Origin: Chlorobium sp.
GTDB lineage: Bacteria > Bacteroidota > Chlorobiia > Chlorobiales > Chlorobiaceae
Assembly: GCF_021740465.1 (NCBI RefSeq)
Contig: NZ_JAIOZR010000007.1
Location: 1 to 64,000, forward strand
Direction of reading: 5' to 3'
DNA: 64,000 bases
In this document: one piece after another, positions 47,820 through 56,983 of the stretch
How positions within the stretch are numbered: the stretch's first letter is position 1
Layout of the letters: each line of letters starts with the position of its first letter
Made by a program: the position numbers and the translations under genes
The notes under the pieces: model-generated
Told to the model about the DNA's origin: nothing
The model's database searches: none
The model's input: only the letters and a program-made list of their open reading frames with translations

Positions 47820-49321
47820 TCACGGTTGAAGTAAAAGATTCCGCTGAACATCAAGCAATGGAAACCGGTCCAGAAAACGTTCATCAGAAGGGAAACGTTC
47901 TGCTCGTAATAAAGCCTGAGGAGCCCCCACGTCAGGGCGGAAACATGCACGCCCCACAAAAGAAGCTGGGGCCAGAGCACCCGGAGCGGAACGGTTTTCG
48001 CTCCGTCCTTTGGCGTCACCTGAAACCCTTTTCCGACATTCAGCAGGCCGGACACCGAAGCCCTGATATAAACCGGAATGGTCATGAGACTCAGCATCTG
48101 TGCCCTGAAAACGTTGATCGTGGAGTAGTTTCTCTTTTCCATGCTCGAATAGTAAACCAGAAGCGACAGCATGAAATACGGCACAAAGGTCAGTACGTAG
48201 ACCGACGGGTCCATGAAATAGGAGGGAACATTGAAAAAGGTGTAGAGAATCGGACCGGCCAGGAGAAACAGGTAGGCCCATCCGATAAAATAGTAGGTCG
48301 AGGTTATGGCGTATTCGAACCACTGCACGGGCTTGAGCACCCTGATGTCGGTGAAGAACAGGACGACAAGCTTCCTGAAAAGCTGGACGTTGCCCATCGC
48401 CCAGCGGTTCTGCTGCTTGAAGTACGAGCCAAGGTCCTCAGGCGCCATGCCGAAGGTGTAGGCCTTGTTGTAGTAAAGCGACTTCCATCCGTTCCGGTGC
48501 AGTTTCAGCGTTGTGGCGACATCCTCGGTAACGGTCTCTTCGTCGAATCCCCCGACATCTTCAAGCGCACTGCGCCGTATCACCACGTTGGTGCCGCAGC
48601 AGAACATCGACTCTTTCGACGATTTCCCCTCGCAGACGTACTCGAAAAACACCGCCTGCTGGACGTTGGAGACCAGCGCCACCCGGCTGGCATCGGTATT
48701 GGAATAGAACTGCGGCGTCTGGACGAAGGCGAGACGATCGTCGGCTTCCAGAAATGGCAGCACCTTTTTCAGAAATCCCGGCATGGGGTTCTGGTCGGCG
48801 TCGAATACGGCGATATACTTTTCCGTAAGGGTTTTCAGCACGTCGTTGATCAGGCCGGCTTTCGCACCCCTGTTGTCAGGCCGGGTGAAAAGCGTAATGT
48901 CGTATCGTTCGGCAAGCTCCCTTGCTTCCTGCTTGTAGCTTTCGATGGCCGAGTCGTCGAGAAGGTAAACCCTCTTGTTGGGATATGCCAGACCCATACA
49001 GGTAAGCAGGGTGTTTTCGACAACCTGTTTCGGTTCATGCCGTGCCGGGATGAGGATGGCCACCGAAGCGTCCCTGCCGGGATCCGCCTGCGGGGAAGGA
49101 TCATGGTTGCGGCTTTCGCTGACGAGGTTCGAAAAAAAGCCGAAGGCGTGAAACATGATGAAGAGTTCCGAAAGCAGAAACACGATGCTGAAAATCCGCT
49201 CGAAGGTGTCGAAACGAGCCTGGTAAAGAAACCAGGCACGGGCGAGCACGTAGATGGTGACGGCGACAAGCAGCACAACCACCTGGGCCGCGAGAATCCT
49301 GAATTTATTTTTCTGCTGCAT
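47816..49321 (-). CDS. Cellulose-synthase-like glycosyltransferase (GT2), PilZ domain absent
   Basis: A 501-residue processive GT2. TM helices at about 8-28 and 45-62, then the cytosolic catalytic domain with LLDDSA (D122/D123), FDADQNP (DAD 174-176), ETVTEDVAT (TED 265-267) and FKQQNRWAMGN (QQNRW 303-307), then about five C-terminal TM helices. These are the BcsA catalytic motifs, so a beta-glucan or similar polymer is likely. No PilZ domain follows, so direct c-di-GMP control as in BcsA is not expected. Curdlan/mixed-linkage synthases are the alternative. Confidence 0.87.
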   Translation of the reverse strand: MQQKNKFRILAAQVVVLLVAVTIYVLARAWFLYQARFDTFERIFSIVFLLSELFIMFHAFGFFSNLVSESRNHDPSPQADPGRDASVAILIPARHEPKQVVENTLLTCMGLAYPNKRVYLLDDSAIESYKQEARELAERYDITLFTRPDNRGAKAGLINDVLKTLTEKYIAVFDADQNPMPGFLKKVLPFLEADDRLAFVQTPQFYSNTDASRVALVSNVQQAVFFEYVCEGKSSKESMFCCGTNVVIRRSALEDVGGFDEETVTEDVATTLKLHRNGWKSLYYNKAYTFGMAPEDLGSYFKQQNRWAMGNVQLFRKLVVLFFTDIRVLKPVQWFEYAITSTYYFIGWAYLFLLAGPILYTFFNVPSYFMDPSVYVLTFVPYFMLSLLVYYSSMEKRNYSTINVFRAQMLSLMTIPVYIRASVSGLLNVGKGFQVTPKDGAKTVPLRVLWPQLLLWGVHVSALTWGLLRLYYEQNVSLLMNVFWTGFHCLMFSGIFYFNRE

Positions 49322-49348
49322 CGCAAACTAAGCGTTAGGAAACGTTGC

Positions 49349-52108
49349 CTAAAAATGCCACCGGGCCTGGGCGGAGAACCGGTCGTCCTCGTAGACATCC
49401 TCCTTGCTGTTCCATGTATGCTGGTATTGCAGGGAGGTGGATAAACGGCTGTTCCAGTCGCGGTACACGCCGGCCTCGACGTGATGGGAGAGGCTGCTGC
49501 CCGGTTCGAAACTCACCCGGTATGCCGCGCCGTAATAGGTGTCGTTTGTGCTGCGGTAGAGCTCTTCGCCGTTCAGGAAATGCTGCCACTCCAGACCAAG
49601 CGTATGGGTTGTGAAGGATGCAGGCGAGAAGTACTCCTCCCGCCGGTCGCTGAAACCGTAGTTCTGCCAGCGGTAGCTCACGCTCAGGCGCGTGGGTTCA
49701 TAGAAAAGATGCGCGGTGACATCGGCTCCGATGTTTGTCCTGCTGTTGCCGTCGGAATAACGGTCAAGAGCGTAATCGACGCCAGCATTCCAGCGTCTGA
49801 ACCCGTCATAGAGCACCCTGCCCTGCCAGCTGCTTTTCTGAAGATGATTGCTGAATGTTTCATAATTCTCGATCACCTCCTCACGCCGGAACGCAAGATC
49901 GAAATGAAGGTTGTCGAGCGGCATGCTCTCGGCTTCGATATACCCGGTATGACTGTCCCTGAGATTTCCGGAGTTCTGCTTGAAGCCCCAGGCGGCCCGC
50001 ACCAGGATATCCGGCATGTTTCTGTATTCCAGCCCTGCCGTCAGGGCGTTACTGAACGGGGTATACCGTCCTGACCCGAAACGGTAATCCCTCCTGTCGA
50101 ATTTCACAAATACTGAAACCCTGTCCTGCATGGGCATGTAAAGAGCCGTGCGCAAGCCGGTCCAGTTCACGTCGGTAAGACGACGGGCGCTCTTTGCGCT
50201 GAAATATTCCGCACCGCTTTCAAGCCTCCTGAAAGATGAAAGCACATCGATTTTCTTTCTTACGGTTGCCGCCTGCCGATGATCAGGCATATCGGCCAAA
50301 AGTGCATCATAGGTTTCCGCGGCTTCACGCCAGCGCTGCTGCTGCATGTAGAGCTGCCCGAGGTCGAAAAGCGCCTCGGGATGGTGCGGTTCGGCAAGCA
50401 GCCAGCTTCTGTATGCCCTGACGGAACTGCGGTAGGCGTTCCGATAATAGCGGCTCTTGGCTTCCGACTCGGCCCTGAGAGCGGAATCCTCCGGATACCG
50501 GGAAATCGCCTCCCTGTAGAGGCGAAGCGAGCTCCCGTAAGCCCTCATCCATCCGAGCACCCGCGCTTTTTCGCGGTAATGGCGGGAGCTGGCATGGACC
50601 GACCCGAGAAGCCTGTCGTAAGACTCCAGAGAGGTACTGTAGTCCCTCTGCCAGCTCGATATGCGGGCGATGTTCAGCAGGGCGTTCTCGCTGGAAGGAA
50701 ACTTCAGGAGCATGTTCCGGCTGATGCCGAGCGCTTTCGGATAATCGTGCCTTGCCATGGCGATATCGGCAAGCCTGCCGTAAGGCACAGGGTCCTGCGG
50801 CCTTGCCTGTATCAGACTGCCGTACAGCCGCTCCGCCCGGTCGTATTCCCGGATCGCGAACGCCAGATCGGCCCTGGCTTCGAGCACTCCGGAATTACCC
50901 GGCTCACGGCGCTGAAGCTCTTCGAGAACGCCTGACGCCTCAGCATACTCCTTCAGGGAGATAAGCGCGCGTGAGTAGTCAAGCGCCTGTTTGCTTGTGA
51001 GCGCACCTCTTTTCCACAGCTCCCGGTACTGTTGCGCAGCATCGCCGTAAGCCCTGTCCCGGTAAAGCACCTCTGCATATTCAGCCTTTGCCGCGTCGGT
51101 TGCCTTTCCTCTGTGGATGAGCGCGCCGTAAAGCTGCCGGGCACGCCCGAGCATTCCCGCCCATGCAAAAGTCCTGGCGGCCGCCGTCGCCAATGCAGGA
51201 TCGTGCGGCCGCATTATCAAAAGGCGTTCATACAGCGCGAGGGCCTGCTGCGGATGGCCTGCGGCTTCGTGAGCCGAAATAGCCCTCCTCAACAGTCCTT
51301 CATCGCCGGGATGCCGTTTGAGCAGTCTCGTTGCGTTCTCTTCAGTGTTCAGGTACAGGCCGGAAGCAGACTCATCACCGGCAAGCGGCCGCTCCGCAGA
51401 ATCGTTGAAGGCAGGGCTCTTTTTCGGGAGCGACTCCCTGCTGAAACCCGTTCCTGCTGAATCTGCGGCGACGTATCCGAGTAGCGGCGTCATTTTTCTG
51501 AGGATCGACTCTGTGTGATAGCCGGCAAGATAGAGTTCCCGATACCTGCCGAGCGCCTTCACATGCTGGCCGTCCCACGAAAGCACGTCGGCTCTGAGTT
51601 CCTGGAGCCACCTGTCGGAGGGGTTGTCACGCAGGAGACGATCGAGTTCGGCAAGCGCCCTGCTGTAGCTCCGTTGCCAGACAAGCGCCTCCGCATACCT
51701 GCGGCGGACGAAAGGATTCTCGGCCAGAGAAAGGCTTCCGGCATAGCAGCGCGCGGCTTCGGCATATGCTTTCTTTTCATAATGGTAATTGCCGAGTTCG
51801 GCCAGAATTCCACTGTCGCGGATGCCCTTCGGGTTCAGATCCGCAAGCAGCACATCAGCCTCTTTCTGTCGGCCGAGGCGCAGATAGGTCAGATAAAGAT
51901 ACCAGGCCGCCCGCTCTTCTTCAGGATCTCTTGCATGTGCCGTCGAGAGAGCTGCAAGAGCCCTGGAATAGTTCCGATCGTAAAAAAGACGCTCCCCGGC
52001 TTTCAGGGAATTTGCTGAACTTTGCGTCCGCTGAAACAAAACAGCCGTTCCTGCAACTATTGCCAACGATGCGACGGCAATCAGAATTACCCGAATCCTT
52101 GATTTCAT
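49349..52108 (-). CDS. TPR-rich outer-membrane exporter (BcsC-like)
   Basis: A 919-residue protein. An N-terminal membrane segment (VILIAVASLAIVAGTAVLF) precedes about 15 tetratricopeptide-like repeats (about 30-620; e.g., RYAEALVWQRSYSRALAELD, QALALYERLLIMRPHDPAL). The C-terminal 280 residues are aromatic and strand-like (VNWTGLRTALYMPMQDRVSV, then LSTSLQYQHTWNSKEDVYED), ending in F, as an outer-membrane barrel should. BcsC and PgaA have this layout, guiding the polymer across the periplasm and outer membrane. Start ATG at 52108 has AAAGG upstream; a GTG 13 codons earlier is weaker. It leads the operon. Confidence 0.82.
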   Translation of the reverse strand: MKSRIRVILIAVASLAIVAGTAVLFQRTQSSANSLKAGERLFYDRNYSRALAALSTAHARDPEEERAAWYLYLTYLRLGRQKEADVLLADLNPKGIRDSGILAELGNYHYEKKAYAEAARCYAGSLSLAENPFVRRRYAEALVWQRSYSRALAELDRLLRDNPSDRWLQELRADVLSWDGQHVKALGRYRELYLAGYHTESILRKMTPLLGYVAADSAGTGFSRESLPKKSPAFNDSAERPLAGDESASGLYLNTEENATRLLKRHPGDEGLLRRAISAHEAAGHPQQALALYERLLIMRPHDPALATAAARTFAWAGMLGRARQLYGALIHRGKATDAAKAEYAEVLYRDRAYGDAAQQYRELWKRGALTSKQALDYSRALISLKEYAEASGVLEELQRREPGNSGVLEARADLAFAIREYDRAERLYGSLIQARPQDPVPYGRLADIAMARHDYPKALGISRNMLLKFPSSENALLNIARISSWQRDYSTSLESYDRLLGSVHASSRHYREKARVLGWMRAYGSSLRLYREAISRYPEDSALRAESEAKSRYYRNAYRSSVRAYRSWLLAEPHHPEALFDLGQLYMQQQRWREAAETYDALLADMPDHRQAATVRKKIDVLSSFRRLESGAEYFSAKSARRLTDVNWTGLRTALYMPMQDRVSVFVKFDRRDYRFGSGRYTPFSNALTAGLEYRNMPDILVRAAWGFKQNSGNLRDSHTGYIEAESMPLDNLHFDLAFRREEVIENYETFSNHLQKSSWQGRVLYDGFRRWNAGVDYALDRYSDGNSRTNIGADVTAHLFYEPTRLSVSYRWQNYGFSDRREEYFSPASFTTHTLGLEWQHFLNGEELYRSTNDTYYGAAYRVSFEPGSSLSHHVEAGVYRDWNSRLSTSLQYQHTWNSKEDVYEDDRFSAQARWHF

Positions 52109-52284
52109 AAAAGCCTTTGTCGTGTTGGGGGAAGGCTTTGTCTGCACTCATGCCGATGCGCTGCCCTGAAAAAAGGCACCGTACCGGGCATTCGTTTTAT
52201 AACGTGCTTTCAATATACATCAAATGCCCATTCGCAAAAAGGGAAGAATAGGCGGTCGCTCAGGATTAAAAAGTCCCGAAGCGG

Positions 52285-53475
52285 CTACAGGCTGGCAAGC
52301 AGGATTTTTTTAAGGCTTTCGGGCCCAAGCTCTACCGGATTGCTCTTGCTGCGCGTGACAACGGCAAGACGCTCCGTATCACCTTCACCGATACCGTAAG
52401 CGCCGAGCCGTGGAATATCGAGCCGGCTTCGCCACGCCTCAAGCTCTTCAACCAGCAGCATGCACCCTTCATCCGTGCCCGCATCGGCACGTCCCGTGAG
52501 CAGGCGACCGACCGCTGCATATTTCTGCAGGGCAGAACGGCCTGATCCGGAAAGCTGCAACTGCAGAATATTTTCACGGGTTGCTTCGCCGAGCAGTGCG
52601 GCGCAGAGTACTCCGTGAGGAATATCAAACGCGCCGCCGACCGATGAGGCAAAGCCGTGAACGATGCCGAGCCCGGCATTGCCGAGCACAACACCCGAAA
52701 GAAATGCGGCATAGGCGATATCACCACGCACCGCAGGATCGCCGGCCCCGTCCGAACAGGCGTTCAGGAACGACCGGCTGAAATATTCCATGCCGCTGAA
52801 AGCAAGGCTGTCCGTATAGGGAGAAGCAAAAGGGGAAACCCAGGCTTCCAGCAGCTGGGTAAAGGCGTCCATACCTGACGCGGCGGTAAGATGGCGCGGC
52901 GCCGAACAGAGAAGCTCGGGATCGACAACGGCGACGTCCGGCACGAAAGCGGGATGGCGCAGGGAACGCTTGAATCCGTCGGCACCCACCCTGCTGATTA
53001 CGGCGTTGTTCGTGGCCTCGCTGCCAGTTCCGGAAGTTGTCGGCACTGCAAGGAACGGCACCTTTCGTCCGTCGTGTTCGAGAAAACCGGGGCGTCCCTC
53101 GATAAAGCACTCGACCGGTTGGCACTGAAGCAGCATTGCCGAAACCGCCTTGCCGGCATCGATCACGCTGCCGCCTCCGATTGCGATCACCGAATCGGTT
53201 CCGGCCTTCCTGCCCGACTCGACTGCGGCGTCGATCAGCTCCGGAGAGGGCTCCCCCTGAACCCTCGTGTGCAGATATCCGGAACCCGATTGACGCAGCT
53301 CCGAAAACAGCTGTTCGAGACGGCCTGAAGCTTCAAGCGAGCGACTGCCGGTCACGATCATGGGGTTCCTGCCGAATCCCGATGCGAGCTTCGGAAGAAA
53401 AGAAAAGCTGCCGGCACCGAAATGGAGCGCCGGCAGCCTGAGAAGGGAAAAACAGGATAGCGGTTCAGGCAACAC
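52285..53475 (-). CDS. Iron-containing alcohol dehydrogenase
   Basis: A 396-residue group III dehydrogenase. NAD-binding IGGGSVIDAGKAVS at about 99-112, FLAVPTTSGTGSEATNNAVI, and Asp203 in SGMDAFTQLLEAW, where the usual His is Gln207. His273 is in GIVHGFASSVGG and His287 in DIPHGVLCA. The MDAFTQ form is found in a known subgroup whose metal may be different. The physiological substrate is unknown. Its start overlaps the upstream DUF134 gene end by 11 bases, so the two are co-transcribed. Confidence 0.85.
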   Translation of the reverse strand: MLPEPLSCFSLLRLPALHFGAGSFSFLPKLASGFGRNPMIVTGSRSLEASGRLEQLFSELRQSGSGYLHTRVQGEPSPELIDAAVESGRKAGTDSVIAIGGGSVIDAGKAVSAMLLQCQPVECFIEGRPGFLEHDGRKVPFLAVPTTSGTGSEATNNAVISRVGADGFKRSLRHPAFVPDVAVVDPELLCSAPRHLTAASGMDAFTQLLEAWVSPFASPYTDSLAFSGMEYFSRSFLNACSDGAGDPAVRGDIAYAAFLSGVVLGNAGLGIVHGFASSVGGAFDIPHGVLCAALLGEATRENILQLQLSGSGRSALQKYAAVGRLLTGRADAGTDEGCMLLVEELEAWRSRLDIPRLGAYGIGEGDTERLAVVTRSKSNPVELGPESLKKILLASL

Positions 53476-53926
53476 TGCTGCACCTCCCCTTGCGTATCAG
53501 CGGCTTGCCGCAGTCGGGACACTGCTCCATGCGGCAGGGAATGCCTTCGAGATGGGGCTTTTCAAAACCGCAGTGCAGGCAGACGCAGGTGTTCTCGCCG
53601 GCAATTTCGGCATGGCCGCAGACCTGTTCGATGTTGCCGCCCTCGACGCAGATCGATTTGCCGTCGATAATGGCCTCGGCAACTTTTTTATGCGCCGATT
53701 CGATAATACGGCCGAAGGTCTGCCGCGACACCTTCATTCTCGACGCAGCCTCGGCCTGGTAAAGGCCGAGCTTGTCTGCAAGCCGGAGCGCCTCGACCTC
53801 ATCGACGGAAAGCACGACGCTCTCGAGCTTTGAGGGAGAGATCCCCTCCGGCTTGAAACAGGTGAATTTCGGCAGATCCTCTATACATCGGCAGCTCACC
53901 GGCCGGCCCACCTTGTTCTGCTTCAT
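53465..53926 (-). CDS. DUF134-family DNA-binding protein
   Basis: A 153-residue protein with the DUF134 domain: GRPVSCRCIEDLPKFTCFKP, the helix-turn-helix LADKLGLYQAEAASRMKVSR, QTFGRIIESAHKKVAEAI. The C-terminus has cysteine pairs (CVCLHCGFEKPH and CRMEQCPDCGKPL), a likely zinc ribbon or metal site. DUF134 proteins are often near dinitrogenase-iron-molybdenum cofactor-like and redox genes, so redox-linked regulation is possible. Precedes and overlaps the iron-type dehydrogenase gene. Confidence 0.8.
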   Translation of the reverse strand: MKQNKVGRPVSCRCIEDLPKFTCFKPEGISPSKLESVVLSVDEVEALRLADKLGLYQAEAASRMKVSRQTFGRIIESAHKKVAEAIIDGKSICVEGGNIEQVCGHAEIAGENTCVCLHCGFEKPHLEGIPCRMEQCPDCGKPLIRKGRCSSVA

Positions 53927-53948
53927 AGGCTTTTAGGCTGGATAACGA

Positions 53949-54956
53949 TCAGTCCTCGATGCAAATCTCACTTTTAACCATGGCCATGGTTGTCCTCACA
54001 AGCAGTATCGCAATGATCAGCACAAGAAAACCGAGCTCGAATATGGCGAGATTCCTGAAAAACGGGTCCTTTGTCAGATTGAGCATCAGAAGCGTGGCGA
54101 GCGCTTTGGCTGCAACCGGGAAGGAGTACGCCCACCATGAGAGGTAGAAATTGATCTTGGCAAGCATGGGGAGCCTGAACAGGACGAGAATGAACATGAA
54201 GAGCGAAAAATAGTACAAAATACGGGCAAAAGCATCGAGTTCACCGCCGGCCAGCTTGTTATAGGCTATGAATCCGATAGCCGGAGGCGCGAACAGAATG
54301 AAGAGTGTCGGTAGAAGACGCTCGGGGATCGATGCGTGGAAAACAATCCGGTACATCACGATGGTGAAAAGGGCCATCCAGAAGATCAAACCGACGGAAA
54401 AGAAAAACCACGACACTTCGACGAATCCATGCTTGACACCGGCAATCGGCACGATGATGGCGCCAACGATGGGAATGAACCAGCCGGGAGTCATGTGCTC
54501 GATCTTGAAATGCGTCTGGGTTATCCAGCTTGAAATGATAAAGATCGAGGCAAGCAGCTGCAGAATGACGCCGGTTACCCACATGTAGTAGGATATCTGC
54601 AGATTCCGTTCGAGGTAAACGACGCTCAGCACGAGAAAAATCTTCGCGATGAGCGGAAAGAAGTTGATCTTGATCGGGTGGTTCCACTCATGACTGATGG
54701 TATCCGGATTGGTTACAGCCTTGAGAAGATAGACCGCGCTTACCACCACGAACATGGCGAGCGTAACATAGAGAAGAATGTCGCTTGCGGGTTTGAGGAG
54801 TTCAAGCAGCCCCCCTGCTTTCTGTATGGCAAGCGTAAAACCCGCCATGCCGAGCACGATGGCGAAAAAGGTTATGTGAAAATTGCGCAGCTTGGACGGC
54901 TGCCCTCCATGCAGAGCTTCAGTGGTCATCTTGTTTATGGTGTTGTTTGCAGACAT
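53949..54956 (-). CDS. TDT-family transporter (TehA/SLAC1 fold)
   Basis: A 335-residue membrane protein with about ten hydrophobic helices (first FHITFFAIVLGMAGFTLAIQ, last LVLIIAILLVRTTMAM). The TDT family includes the TehA tellurite/anion channels and yeast malate permease. WFIPIVGAIIVPIAGVKHGF and FYLSWWAYSFPVAAKALATL are conserved-type segments. Substrate is unclear: dicarboxylate, sulfite or a halide are possible. It lies 23 bases before the DUF134 gene start and may share its transcript. Confidence 0.82.
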   Translation of the reverse strand: MSANNTINKMTTEALHGGQPSKLRNFHITFFAIVLGMAGFTLAIQKAGGLLELLKPASDILLYVTLAMFVVVSAVYLLKAVTNPDTISHEWNHPIKINFFPLIAKIFLVLSVVYLERNLQISYYMWVTGVILQLLASIFIISSWITQTHFKIEHMTPGWFIPIVGAIIVPIAGVKHGFVEVSWFFFSVGLIFWMALFTIVMYRIVFHASIPERLLPTLFILFAPPAIGFIAYNKLAGGELDAFARILYYFSLFMFILVLFRLPMLAKINFYLSWWAYSFPVAAKALATLLMLNLTKDPFFRNLAIFELGFLVLIIAILLVRTTMAMVKSEICIED

Positions 54957-55000
54957 GTTGAAAAAAAACGGTTTCAGAAGGCATCAGAAGATCCTCACTT

Positions 55001-55402
55001 TCATGTTGTGGCCGTAACCACTTCAAAAACAGGCGGATCCTGGATATGCTTTTTCACGGCACAGAGATTCGCCGCATTGACGACGGCGTCCCTGTACTTT
55101 TCGGGAAAATCCGGAGGAACTTCGATGGTCAGCACGATTTTGCCTATACCCCGCCCGGTCTCTTTGGGAAAATGTGACTGCACGATCCGGATACCCTCGG
55201 TCGGAATTTCACGGCTCTGGCAGAATGAATAGACATAGATGCCCGCACAGGTTCCGATGGAGGCAAGAAACAGCATGAACGGCTCAGGAGCAGAACCCTC
55301 TCCGCCGGCGTATTCCGACTGATCGGTCTCGATGGTGAATCCCTTGAATTCGGCATTCACTTTCTTGCCGCCTTCGAAGGTGATGATCATATCTTTACTC
55401 AT
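55001..55402 (-). CDS. OsmC-family peroxiredoxin-like protein
   Basis: A 133-residue OsmC/Ohr-fold protein. The two reactive cysteines are Cys52 in FLASIGTCAGIYVYSF and Cys114 in VNAANLCAVKKHI, the usual pair for organic hydroperoxide or disulfide chemistry. GSAPEPFMLFLASIGTC matches the family core. Members protect against peroxides or act with persulfide-type thiols. Gene lies 44 bases upstream of the TDT transporter start region on the same strand. Confidence 0.88.
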   Translation of the reverse strand: MSKDMIITFEGGKKVNAEFKGFTIETDQSEYAGGEGSAPEPFMLFLASIGTCAGIYVYSFCQSREIPTEGIRIVQSHFPKETGRGIGKIVLTIEVPPDFPEKYRDAVVNAANLCAVKKHIQDPPVFEVVTATT

Positions 55403-55527
55403 TTCACTGATAATTTAAACGTTTATTTTTCAATAGGGTTCAGGGCTGCAGCATGGGTACTGCGGGTGCCCGGCTCACTCTCAATTATAAGCATATGCTC
55501 ATATTTTAGCAAGGAAATAATAGAAAA

Positions 55528-55700
55528 AGTAGCCAGTATTCAGTATCCTGTATTATTTATTATGGCTACTGCCTACCGACTACTGACTACTGACTACCGA
55601 CTACTGACTACCGACTACTGACTACTGCCTACCGACTACTGGCTACTGACTACCGACTACCGACTACTGACTACTGACTACTGACTACCGACTACCGACT
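55528..55700. repeat. Heptanucleotide repeat array 2, overlapping a gene end
   Basis: The same leader type as array 1 (AGTAGCCAGTATTC at 55528-55541). AGTAGCC (55528-55534) pairs with GGCTACT (55564-55570). From about 55567 to 55700 it consists of tandem CTACTGA and CTACCGA heptamers with a few CTACTGG and CTACTGC variants. The last 23 bases lie within the reading frame of the flavoprotein gene that ends at 55678. Confidence 0.92.
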
Positions 55701-56964
55701 CCCCCGCCATCCATCCGGTGGAGAATGCGGCCTGCAGATTGAAGCCTCCGATCTCGCCGGCGTAGTCGAGAATTTCGCCGGCGAAGAAAAGGGCGGGTAC
55801 GAGGCGGGATTGCATGGTTTTCGGGTTCACTTCAGCGAGCGATACGCCACCCGCCGAGACCTCTCCCTCTGCGAGTGGAACGACCTTGACGCTGCCAAGT
55901 GGAAACCTCTTCAGCGTATTCAGGAGCATAATCCGACTCCCGCGGACAAGGCCGCTCAAAAGCACATCTTCAGGAATCCCTGCAAGGCGCATGATCAAGG
56001 GTATTAGAGCCGCAGGAGGGCCCTCCGGGCTTTGCTGCAGGAATTTCCGTACCATCTTTGCACCGTTGCGCCTGGCCTCCGAAAGCAGCAATTCCTGAAG
56101 CTCATCCTGGGTGAGGTCTGTAAACAGGTCCGCGAAAAGCCGACAGCTTCCCTCCGTTCTGAACAGTTCCGCGACCTCTCTTGAAAGAGAAAGTACCGCA
56201 GGACCGGAAAGCCCCCGGTGCGTAAAGAGCACATCTCCTTTTCGGCTGACCTGCTTTCCGCCGGCTGAAGCGATGAACGCCACCGAACGGAGCGAGACGC
56301 CTGCAAGCCCTGAATACGGTTTGTCAGTGGTCAGTACCGGAGCAAGTGCCGGTGAGGGTTTGACAATAGTGTGACCGAGTCGGCGAGCGAAGAGCAGGCC
56401 GTCTCCCCTGCTGCCGGTAGAAGGGTATGAAACTCCTCCCGTAGCAAGAATGAGCGATGCCGCCCTGAAGGTTCGCTCTCCTGCCGTAACGGCGAAAATC
56501 CCGTCGATCCGCTCGACGGAACTTGCCGTACAAGCGTACTCGATCGTAACGGCACGCTCCTCGATCATGCGCTCGAACGCATGCGCGACGTCGGAGGCGG
56601 TAAACCCTTCAACCGGAAACACCTTGCCATCCGGCCTTGATTCACACCGGACGCCATACCGGTAAAGCAGCTCAAGCAGCTCCCCGCTCCTGAAGGCGTG
56701 GAGCGCATGGCGAAGGAAGCGCTGTTCTCCCTTCTTCAAAAACCCCTTTACAAGCAGTCCGTCCGGTTCAAGAGCGTGTGTAACGTTACATCGCCCGCCT
56801 CCCGATATTCTGATTTTGGCGCCTGTCCGATCGTTACGCTCCAGAATGACGATTGAAAAGTCCTTATCCGGAATCCGGCGCCGACGCGCACTCTCCCTTG
56901 CCGCGATAGCCGCAAGCATGCCGGCAGCCCCGCCTCCGACGATAACGATATCGATTATGCGCAT
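55678..56964 (-). CDS. HI0933-family FAD-dependent oxidoreductase (YhiN type)
   Basis: A 428-residue flavoprotein. FAD-binding DIVIVGGGAAGMLAAIAAR at the N-terminus, ERNDRTGAKIRISGGGRCNVTH, RAASLILATGGVSYPSTGSR with a second nucleotide segment, and SAGGVSLAEVNPKTMQS near the end are diagnostic of HI0933/YhiN. The start Met at 56964 fits; an upstream extension lacks support. The last seven residues ESVVGSQ and the TAG stop come from the heptanucleotide repeat, replacing the usual end. It is the distal gene of the efflux operon, 19 bases after the outer-membrane factor gene. Confidence 0.85.
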   Translation of the reverse strand: MRIIDIVIVGGGAAGMLAAIAARESARRRRIPDKDFSIVILERNDRTGAKIRISGGGRCNVTHALEPDGLLVKGFLKKGEQRFLRHALHAFRSGELLELLYRYGVRCESRPDGKVFPVEGFTASDVAHAFERMIEERAVTIEYACTASSVERIDGIFAVTAGERTFRAASLILATGGVSYPSTGSRGDGLLFARRLGHTIVKPSPALAPVLTTDKPYSGLAGVSLRSVAFIASAGGKQVSRKGDVLFTHRGLSGPAVLSLSREVAELFRTEGSCRLFADLFTDLTQDELQELLLSEARRNGAKMVRKFLQQSPEGPPAALIPLIMRLAGIPEDVLLSGLVRGSRIMLLNTLKRFPLGSVKVVPLAEGEVSAGGVSLAEVNPKTMQSRLVPALFFAGEILDYAGEIGGFNLQAAFSTGWMAGESVVGSQ

Positions 56965-56983
56965 GCTGATCCTGAAGGTTAGG

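Noticed and set aside
47858-49444. Open frame of 528 codons antisense to the GT2 synthase
   Set aside because: The GT2 reading has full catalytic motifs; the antisense product is low-complexity and basic.
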